Source: Fulvia fulva (Eukaryota > Ascomycota > Dothideomycetes > Mycosphaerellales > Mycosphaerellaceae). Taken from it: a stretch of 64,000 nt of DNA. Under the pieces are notes generated by a model. The model was given only the letters and a program-made list of their open reading frames with translations, did no database searches and had not been told where the DNA came from. Positions 56,595 to 64,000 of this stretch are shown piece by piece. Where the stretch lies: positions 124,001 to 188,000 of the forward strand of contig NC_063020.1 of the NCBI RefSeq assembly GCF_020509005.1, read 5' to 3'. Position 1 is the first letter of the stretch. Each line of letters opens with the position of its first letter. The position numbers and the translations under genes were made by a program.

Positions 56595-58461
56595 GCATTG
56601 GCTTCAATGGTACAGACCCGGAACAGGAACGAGACGCGCCACCAGCTGCAACACCAGTGGTGTTCCCACAACACGAGCCACGTTCTAGCAGGAAATGGAA
56701 GGAATCAGGACCGCCATTGAGGGAACTGTTCTCCAAGGTTCGAGGGCCGACCGACATCTCTACCCGCCATGTTCAAGCACTCAACGTACGGCACAAGCAC
56801 ACGTCTTCTCCAGATGAGCTGATCCCGCTGGCACCGGATGGAAGCTCATACTTACCTCCGCTCACTGCTGAGCAAGCCATCACTCCGTCTACATATGCAG
56901 AGGCCAATAAGATTGATTCAGTCTCTGCCAAGCGACGAAAGGCTTTCGATGAGCGCTTGGCTGAACTCCAGATTGAGAATGACGCTGGCTATCGGAATAT
57001 CAACAGAACGACGAAACCTGGGGTGAAGCCGCCACGGGTTGCTTGGTTGCGCAAGTTTTGGGAAGGTCTGGAGAGCATGTCACAATACTGGGACACAAGC
57101 TTGGATGAGTACTACGGCGGTCTTCCAGCTCATCTGCCAGCTCAGGCAAGTGCAGAGAAAGGACATAAGCGGCAACGGACCAATTCTAGTCATCCGAGCT
57201 CTGAAGTCACAGTGCCCATCTTTGGACCCGAGACGAAACGACCGCCTGAGCCTGAAGATTGTCCGTCTGTTGACGAAAAGCTAGCGTCGAAATTGCAGGA
57301 TGATGCAGCGAAGACACCACTTCCTCAAGTGGATGAGGATCTAAATCGTGCCTCCGAACACGACAATGACCGTCTCTCGAGATCGAAGAGTGCAACTCCC
57401 GAGCCGCAGTCATGTCTGCGCTACAAAGGCTATCGGAGAGCATCAGGTCGAGACATGCCAGACCAGTTTCGGACAGACACGATTCGCGCCCTCGTAGAAG
57501 CGGCATGCTGGGCGTTCGACTGCAAAGTTGAGACTCCACGGAAGATGCCCATCGTGCAGATGAACAAGCTGAACATTCCTGTAAGGCAGACAGCGCAGGT
57601 ATATCGCATCCCAAGGGACCGAAGCAAGATCCGGGTGGGACACCTTGAAGGGCCGATGCTCACAGTCCAGGTCAGACCAGAGACCGACTTCCACGCGCCA
57701 GGAATCGATCAAGCACACTCGGCAATGAGGGACAGGCTGGATCTCATGCGAGAGATTGGAGGGCTCCTCCAGTGCGCTCAAGAGCGGAGGCGAGAAGGTA
57801 AAACGGAAGTGCGATCCGGCGAGGGCAAGTGGTACACGACCAAGCCAAGATGGGGTGGCGGATCCGGCGGGGAGGTTGAGAATGATGTAGGAAACACCGA
57901 CACTCTCACCAAAGATGTGCTTGGAATGGCCGAGGGAATGCTGGAATCGGCGAAATCGAAAGCCATGAGGTTACGCAAGCGAAAGACGCCTGCGATGTTG
58001 TGGAAAGAGCTCAAGCCCAGTAGCTTGACCTGGGATGCTAAAACCGATTATACGGCGATTGGGAAAGAGCCGGACTCCCCTTACGATCAGGTAAGATCAT
58101 ATGCATATGCACATTCCCCGCGATGAAATTTCACACTGACTTCTCTGCTCATCAGATCTTCATGGTCTCCTCCCTAAACCACCACATCTCAATCCTCAAA
58201 CTCACAGTCCACGAAGCCTACCTCGACTTCCTCGAGACCGAAAAAATCCCCACCCACTTCCGACCGGATCCACCTATCCCGGCAGATCAGGGCTGGTGTT
58301 CGCCAAGACTGGAACGCACGCAATGGTACGACCTCTTCAATGTTGATGAGCGAGTTCAGGCTTTCAGGGCGTTGTGGGGAGCCATGGCGTACCTTTCGCG
58401 GGAGATTGAGAGGCCGACGGCTGGAGGTGCCGATGGCGCGGATGATGAGGTTGCGTCGTAG
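56595..58461 (+). CDS. Conserved hypothetical protein, 5' exon unresolved
   Basis: Exons 56595..58090 and 58156..58461. The first opens after a CTGACATTTCTCTCTAG acceptor and reads IGFNGTDPEQERDAPPAATP. No in-frame ATG occurs before the clearly coding VVFPQHEPRSSRKWKESGPP, so an upstream exon must supply the start. Downstream: RKFWEGLESMSQYWDTSLDE, then a disordered Glu/Ser section, then a conserved block (FRTDTIRALVEAACWAFDCK, QTAQVYRIPRDRSKIRVGHL, EGPMLTVQVRPETDF). After the 65-bp intron, IFMVSSLNHHISILKLTVHE and WYDLFNVDERVQAFRALWG follow. Roughly 600 aa are visible. I know it only as a Pezizomycotina protein type of unknown function; no signal peptide, span or catalytic motif is evident. 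Confidence 0.8.
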
Positions 58462-59760
58462 GAGACGGAGCGTTTCGCGAGGTCGAAGGATGTAAATGTG
58501 GTGGAGATGGTGCGGCACTGCTTTGAGGGGGAACGGGGTCGGAAGAGTGTGGGGAGGAGATGGTGTGGGTTATGGTGGTGGTGAAGAAAATGAGAGGTTG
58601 TAGGGAGGGGAGGGTGTTATTTTTTTCGCTGGGAGAGGATGAGAGTAGGGGATCATGGTATTGATTGATGTGCACTGGCTTTCAACCCATCCAGAAGAGC
58701 CGACAATGACTTGCTCCGCAACGTACGAGGAGAGCATCGATGTTGTTCTGACCGCTAGAAATGCTCTCCTCGAGGCAGAAGGTCAGAACTGTCACCAGTG
58801 CTCAAACAGCTCGCAAGCTTAGGCGATGCGATTCGGCGCAATCACTATGTATCTGTCATCGGCTTTCAAGCCGACAAGAAGCAAGAACGACCACCGCTGC
58901 TCGAACAGCTGGCCACAGGTCGATCACTCCGCCGAATGGAATGTGTTCGGTGAAGTGGCAGTCGACTTGTGGCTTTTGCCTACGCCATACTGACGGAATG
59001 TGCTGTTGGGGTACCGGAGATCGTTGAGAGAGGAGGTACTTGGAGAGCCCGTGTACCTTGACATAGGGTGCTGGTGGTAGATTCGTGCTTCAATGTTGGA
59101 AGTGAAGCTCGTCGTGGTACTATCCGGCTGTGTCTAGTCGCATGCCATGAGCTGGCTTGTCCAAGATGTTCCAGCTTCGTGGGCTGGAGGGTAGAAGCAG
59201 ATTTCCGGGCAAAAGGAAAAGCAATTACCACGGTCCGAACAGCAGACCCCACATCATCGACGATCAAGCTATGGACCATAGCTCATGTCCTCTTCGATGA
59301 AGCTGGGATCTTTTGACTCGGCCACAGGGCCGAGGGCTGTTCGAGTAGTGATGGTTGCTCGGAGATGGAGAATGAGAGCTTGTAGTTATGGGTTATCTCT
59401 GGAAGACTACCTGTATGGTGAACATTTCATGGGTTGGATTATCTTCCTGGGATGAGTGTCACTCCGTCTCGGAGTCGTGTGACTTCCAGCATATGCACTT
59501 GGATTACCTGGTGTCCGTGCCTTAATAGTCGTTGATCAAGTTTATACTGGCTCGCTCCACGGGATGACCCTACATATCCAGGACGTCCATAAGCCGCTAC
59601 TGGCCTCTGCCTTCTGCTCACAGACCTGACCGACCACCGTATCTATCTTCACCCTCTCCACCGCCCCGTCTTCGACCCCATCATCTTCCCTTCGTCCACA
59701 TGACCACATGCAATGCCCGAAACTACCAGCAAACCCCAATCATAACAGTCCTTGTCCCCC
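58462..59760. other. 1.3-kb intergenic with possible gene relic
   Basis: 58704-58972 reads as a coding-like piece (MTCSATYEESIDVVLTARNA...) that changes frame near 58790 and continues (LASLGDAIRRNHYVSVIGFQ...) to a TGA. The rest shows nothing. Confidence 0.35.
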
Positions 59761-60900
59761 TTACAAAAAGAACCAACGAATCCACGATATCCACCATCGC
59801 TCTTCATGCATGGAGACCTTTTCCACTGGCTTAAGCTCCTTCAACGACTCATATTCAACCTCAAGATCCCCCTGCCTGCGTCGCTTCACGCAACTACCCA
59901 TAACCTGAACTGCTTGAGCAGCTTTGGCGACTGCCAGTCTTGCCTCATACTTGAAACCCATATCCAAAATAGCATCACCAACATTCCGGACGGCAAGTGC
60001 GATGATATTGATGAGCGAGGGTGCCAAGATGCCAGCCGTATCGTTCAAGTATTTGACGAGTGGAGCCCAGCGAGACCGCTCCCCTTTGGGGAAGACGATG
60101 GCGAGTGTGAGTTCGTCGATCGCCGTGGTGCCGGTGAAGTCGACGCCGTGGTAGATGGATGATAGGGATCGCGTGTAGAAGTCCCCAGCGTGGGTGCCTG
60201 TGTGCTGGGACTGTCGTGTCTGGGAGAAGAGGGCCAGGGGATCTTGTTCTGGATCTCTTCGCTGCTGAGGTCGTGGAAGTAGATAGACCATGCGTCTGGA
60301 GATTGCACAGCTTCGACCTCTTTGGTAAGATCGAGCCAGCGACGGTCGTAGCGGTGCCAGGAGGACTTGGTGACTTCGTAGGCTTGATGCTGCTGGGAAA
60401 GGAGGTACTTGTAGCAAAGGAGGTAGAGATACGTGATAATGGTCAATATGGACGGCGCAATGTAGCTCCTGGACCAAAGCCTTCAGATCCGTCTTCGTTG
60501 TAGTGAGATAGAATTCGTTGAAATTCTGGGCACGACGCCAAAGAGAGACGAGACGGTCGGTACGATCGTTTGAGAGCTGGTTGCGGCATCGCCGGCCTGA
60601 GGGGAGGGTGTGGATGCATTGGAGGGTGGTGTCGGTGGTTGTGAAGGTGTCGCAGATGGACTTGACTCCTTGAGGTCGTGCCAGGCGGTGCGAGGGGTTT
60701 TGGTGGACATGATGACGACGATAGCGTTGGCTGGAGAGGGTGAGGTTGCAGAGATGAGGCTGGCTCTTGCGATTCTGATGATGGGACAGTCGAGTGCGTG
60801 GAAGTTGATGGAAGATATCATGTGTGGGCAGTGTGCATGTCTCACTTACGAGGGAACATGTCTGACACCGTGCGCATGGACCATTAAGACATTCTTCCAA
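59761..60900 (-). pseudogene. Unrecognised fungal gene with frame changes
   Basis: Three coding-looking pieces on the minus strand. Piece 1 (about 60666-60454) has a Cys-containing motif (CIHTLPSGRRCRNQL ... LVQELHCA), perhaps a small zinc-binding module. Piece 2, in another frame (about 60389-60245), reads SSWHRYDRRWLDLTKEVEAV and DAWSIYFHDLSSEEIQNK. Piece 3 (about 60244-59761), back in the first frame, reads DPLALFSQTRQSQHTGTHAG, FYTRSLSSIYHGVDFTGTTA and a C-terminal end (WWISWIRWFFL). Pieces 1 and 2 can be joined by a weak intron (60390-60453, donor GTCCAT). Pieces 2 and 3 abut with no intron, implying a 1-nt shift unless VQSP...NK is spliced out. A single unbroken frame from 60900 also exists but translates piece 2 as nonsense-like sequence. 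Function unknown. Confidence 0.5.
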
Positions 60901-61081
60901 GCAGAGAGTTGATGCGAGACTTGTTACTCACCTTAGACTGATAGTCTACAGCCGATGGTCGCCACCGAGTAAATGGCTGAGAGACACAGGCGCATGGAAC
61001 AAACACGTGGCGGTCGACATTGGTGAGATGCTGTGATGTCGGGATGGGAAGCATTGCCTAGATGTCCTGCAAGGGTGGTGG

Positions 61082-62617
61082 TCAGTGAAGCTGAAACAAT
61101 TTCCCAGCCACAGGCATCCACTCGTCCTCCCATCTCCTCCTGACTTCCTTCATAGCGCCACGGCTCAGCTCTTCAAGCTCCATGAGGCCACTCCCATCAT
61201 CGCCAAGCAGATCCTTTAGAATCGACGCAAGCTTGTCCGCGCTGTCAAAGCCTTTGCCATTCACGCCCTCCTTGACCAGTTCCGGCCATGCCTCGAAGTC
61301 ACCCCAGCCGACCACGGGTAGACCTGTTCCGAACATGTCTACCACCTTCATCGGCAGGTCAACACCGGACGAAGAGGTATGTAACGATACGCCAAGATCC
61401 GCGGCACCTAGAAGGGCAGCGTAGTCCTCTGGACTGAGCCAGGCGGTGGCGACCATAACATAAGGTAGCTTGCCTTCCCGCGTCAGTGCTTCGATCTTGC
61501 GGAGGTAGTGATCTCGTTGTGGACCCTTGCCTGTAATGATCGCGATGATGTTTGGTAGAGTGTTGTCGGCTGCTACCGCGGCGGAATACTGCACCAGAGC
61601 ATCTAGTAGTATCGAGAAGTCTTCATCGGGCGTCCAGGACGTAGAGCTCACAAGCAGTTTGCAGCGGCCTTCGAGGATATCGTTCGCGTGTTCTGATGTG
61701 CCAGGGAGACGCCGTAGTACTGCTGCTCGTTGCTCGATTGACAATGGCTGATAGATCTCTGCTGGCCTGTCGTGCAGTGGGAGAGCATTCTCAATGCCCC
61801 ACTTGTCTTTCAGAACTCTGCTCATTGCATTCGTGACGCAGAAGTGGGCGTGTACCCCATGAGCCGAGAAGAAGCCCTCATACCATTCTGAGATCCTGAC
61901 TAGCGGATGTTTGGCAGTCAGGCGAAGTGCTAGGATGGAGTAGCCAAAGTTATGCCAGTCGATCACCAACCTGGTGTTGCGGAGGAAGCAGATTGCTTGG
62001 CATATGGCTAGTGTTGGGATCGAAGGTGGATTCTGTATCAGCATCCATCTTGAGGCTTTCGTTCGGTAGGCCAAAGTGTAGTAGAGGCCGAATACTTGGT
62101 AAAGCAGTTTCAGTGGTGCTACCAGTAGGAAGAGTAGCTTGTTACTGGTCTGCAGTGCTGCTGGGAATGGCTTGAGCGGGACGATGTCGATGAACGCGCT
62201 CTTCAGGATGTCAGGATGAACTTGCGCTCCCATGTATCCGATAAAGTCGACTTTGCCGCCATGTTTGGCGATGCTCAAGGCATGGTATTGCATGCGAGGA
62301 CTGCGGCCAATGTCTCCCAGGACCACGATCTGGACACTGGCGTCCACTTTGAGCCGGCCATTGCTATCTTTGTGCTTCGCGTAGTACGCGTAACCAGACT
62401 TCTCCCTTTCTCGCTTGGCGTCGTCGGTGAAGGTGCTCTCAGCCAGGGCACGGGGCGGGAAGTCGGAGTATGTGGAGGGCAGAGTGCATATCAGGAGGAA
62501 GGTGATGACTGAGCAGACTCCCGCTCCATACAAGGCTGCAGTGCAGGCCAAGGCAATCCATGTCATTGCTGCCACCGTCGCCGGCCATATAGAACCTTCC
62601 TGGCGACGGCCGTACAT
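61082..62617 (-). CDS. ALG1: Alg1 beta-1,4-mannosyltransferase
   Basis: Intronless, 511 aa. Alg1 transfers the first mannose from GDP-Man to dolichyl-PP-chitobiose on the cytosolic ER face, a step in N-glycan precursor synthesis. An N-terminal membrane anchor (about 14-48, WIALACTAALYGAGVCSVIT) precedes the GT-B fold (GT33). Diagnostic segments are VVLGDIGRSPRMQYHALSIA, QNPPSIPTLAICQAICFL, VIDWHNFGYSILAL, LLVSSTSWTPDEDF, ITGKGPQRDHY and the donor-site block LGVSLHTSSSGVDLPMKVVD-MFG. Length and motif order are those of fungal Alg1. It is divergent from the CDF transporter at 63054 (436 bp apart). Confidence 0.95.
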   Translation of the reverse strand: MYGRRQEGSIWPATVAAMTWIALACTAALYGAGVCSVITFLLICTLPSTYSDFPPRALAESTFTDDAKREREKSGYAYYAKHKDSNGRLKVDASVQIVVLGDIGRSPRMQYHALSIAKHGGKVDFIGYMGAQVHPDILKSAFIDIVPLKPFPAALQTSNKLLFLLVAPLKLLYQVFGLYYTLAYRTKASRWMLIQNPPSIPTLAICQAICFLRNTRLVIDWHNFGYSILALRLTAKHPLVRISEWYEGFFSAHGVHAHFCVTNAMSRVLKDKWGIENALPLHDRPAEIYQPLSIEQRAAVLRRLPGTSEHANDILEGRCKLLVSSTSWTPDEDFSILLDALVQYSAAVAADNTLPNIIAIITGKGPQRDHYLRKIEALTREGKLPYVMVATAWLSPEDYAALLGAADLGVSLHTSSSGVDLPMKVVDMFGTGLPVVGWGDFEAWPELVKEGVNGKGFDSADKLASILKDLLGDDGSGLMELEELSRGAMKEVRRRWEDEWMPVAGKLFQLH

Positions 62618-63053
62618 TTACAAATGGAACCCTGAGGCGTGACTGTGATGGAGGGAATACAGTTCATCACGGTGTTGCTATTCGAAGGTGTGGCGCCCTG
62701 CAAGCCACAGACATTGCAGCGGGCCGCAATGCGGGGGTGCCCTGTCTTGTGAAAGAGGCGCGTTCAGGAGACGCGATGTTGAGAACAAAGCAGAGTTCAC
62801 TCGATGATTTGTGAAAGCGCTCGCTCGAGCCGGTAGATCTATATTCTGCCAGCCGGCCCACTCCGTCTTCAGCAACATACGCAATCCATCTCTGGACGCC
62901 ACGTAGTGCTAGTGCAGCAAGATCAGGATATTGACGTCGCAAGCTCGAGCAACACCTCGCCGACCCAATGCTGCGGTAGAACAAAGCAAGACAGTCCTCT
63001 CCGCTGCCGTGGGCTGATGTTCCGCCTTGCACTCGCAGTCGGGTGTCCATAAC
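62618..63053. promoter_or_regulatory. Divergent promoter, ALG1 / zinc transporter
   Basis: 436 bp between two start codons of opposite orientation, so it likely serves both genes. No other frame supported. Confidence 0.5.
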
Positions 63054-64000
63054 ATGGCGTCCGGCTATGCGCTTCCCACATTCAACACGACGACAACAGC
63101 AGGAGGAAGCCACAGCCACCATAACAGCAGTGGCAGCACCCATGGCCACCAACACAGCAGATCCTCGTCGAGCAGCCACTTCACGCCGAACAACCCGAGC
63201 CTGAACCCGCCCGCCGCGAGCTACTTCGCCAATGGCCTCCAGCCGACCGTCGCGAACGGCAGTCTCGATGTACTACACGAAATTCCGTCTCAAGAAAACT
63301 CACCTTTGGCCTCCCCACTGAAAGAGCATGACCCCATACGCACTCACAACGCAAAGGCGGTGCATGCCAACGGCAACCTGACCGGCCATATCGACCACCA
63401 CCACGATCACTCCCACGATCACCACATTCACTCGCACAGCAACGGACATATCCACAGCCACCGCCATACCCACCACCATCACTCGCACTCCCACGACCAT
63501 AGTCCCCCACACTCACATGCGCTCAGTGGCTTGGACTCGCCAATGAAGAGCAGGCCACGGGGAGTGTCTGATTTGGCAAGACCAGCTGGCATATACCAAG
63601 GCCCGATACCGCCTGCCTCGACCTCATGCTTTTCCTGGCCTGAGGCTCTGGCCAGTCTGCTGATACCTTTACCCTACATATTTGCGTCTGTGGCATACTC
63701 GAGCGGGAGTGGGTTCGAGGATGACGGGCTACCACCACTGTCGGCATACCAAAAGCTGCAGAAATCGGTGCTGGAAGATGACTCGACGGTTGGGCATACA
63801 CTACACAAGCCTGGCAATGGCTTTGTGGACGCGTGCACACTCACTTCGGGGACGCTGCTTCTCGTTGGCATACTGGCCAAGATGAGATCATCGGAGAGAA
63901 TGCTGGACCGGAGGAAAGACAAGTCAGAATCTGCCCAGGGCTTCGGTGCTTCCTTCACCCCAGCTTCCCTACGGAAGATGGCCGTGCGGGCGTTGAGCAT
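63054..64000 (+). CDS. His-rich CDF-family zinc transporter (Msc2/ZnT5-like), partial
   Basis: The frame opens at ATG 63054 (MASGYALPTFNTTTT) and runs without a stop to the window end, 315 codons. The N-terminal cytosolic region is strongly His-rich, typical of zinc-sensing loops: HSHHNSSGSTHGHQH early on and a dense HxH block at about 113-158 (HDHSHDHHIHSHSNGH, HTHHHHSHSHDH). Hydrophobic segments follow: SWPEALASLLIPLPYIFASV and ACTLTSGTLLLVGILAKM, the latter characteristic of fungal Msc2/Zrg17-type transporters that load zinc into the ER and secretory pathway. The cation diffusion facilitator core would lie beyond the window. Msc2 versus Zrg17 cannot be settled from this part. Confidence 0.8.
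   Translation, partial: MASGYALPTFNTTTTAGGSHSHHNSSGSTHGHQHSRSSSSSHFTPNNPSLNPPAASYFANGLQPTVANGSLDVLHEIPSQENSPLASPLKEHDPIRTHNAKAVHANGNLTGHIDHHHDHSHDHHIHSHSNGHIHSHRHTHHHHSHSHDHSPPHSHALSGLDSPMKSRPRGVSDLARPAGIYQGPIPPASTSCFSWPEALASLLIPLPYIFASVAYSSGSGFEDDGLPPLSAYQKLQKSVLEDDSTVGHTLHKPGNGFVDACTLTSGTLLLVGILAKMRSSERMLDRRKDKSESAQGFGASFTPASLRKMAVRALS

Overview
The window is nuclear DNA of a filamentous ascomycete (Pezizomycotina). Genes are widely spaced and carry few, short introns (about 38-121 bp) with GTRNGT-like donors and CTRAC-type branch points. It holds a Num1/ApsA cortical protein, Zn2Cys6 factors, a heme-thiolate peroxidase and an alcohol oxidase. A pair of look-alike introns in the alcohol oxidase gene resembles the introner-like elements known from Dothideomycetes, so a Dothideomycete (Mycosphaerella-like) is my best guess, inferred and not proven.

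Layout. 1-3 kb: COPII subunit Sec24 (-). 4-8 kb: an unrecognised gene with a 30-bp in-frame tandem repeat, then a back-to-back pair in which one gene carries a fungal_trans regulatory domain without a DNA-binding domain (-) and the other a Zn2Cys6 DNA-binding domain without a regulatory domain (+). 8.7-10 kb: secreted M14 carboxypeptidase with an internal TAG. 10.7-13.4 kb: large Cys-motif/coiled-coil protein. 15.8-19.5 kb: peroxisomal alcohol oxidase followed by a frameshifted Dabb-GFA gene. 19.9-20.4 kb: small secreted glycine-rich protein. 21.6-23 kb: secreted heme-thiolate peroxidase with an internal TAG (-). 24.8-28.1 kb: spliceosomal helicase Prp2 (-). 28.9-31 kb: coiled-coil protein. 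32.6-34.8 kb: F-box protein and SF3B6/p14 (-). 35.4-40.5 kb: JmjC/PHD histone demethylase Jhd1. 41.8-42.4 kb: secreted Pro/Thr/Gly-rich protein (-). 44.3-48.4 kb: ApsA/Num1 (-). 52-53.3 kb: Hsp90 cochaperone Cns1/TTC4. 53.7-54 kb: a 287-bp Tc1/mariner-type MITE. 54.2-55.2 kb: Gfo/Idh/MocA oxidoreductase (-). 56.6-58.5 kb: conserved unknown. 59.8-60.9 kb: a frame-switching locus (-). 61.1-62.6 kb: Alg1 mannosyltransferase (-), divergent from a His-rich CDF zinc transporter that runs off the right end.

Most of the window is housekeeping (COPII transport, splicing, N-glycosylation, chaperone, nuclear positioning, chromatin). The accessory part is roughly 4-24 kb. There, two secreted enzymes each have a TAG where the homologous frame continues, one C1-type gene has a 1-nt frameshift, and a transcription factor looks split by inversion. 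The alcohol oxidase lies next to a GFA-domain gene, which suggests, without proving, a methanol/formaldehyde link. I found no tRNA, rRNA, CRISPR or prophage-like feature.
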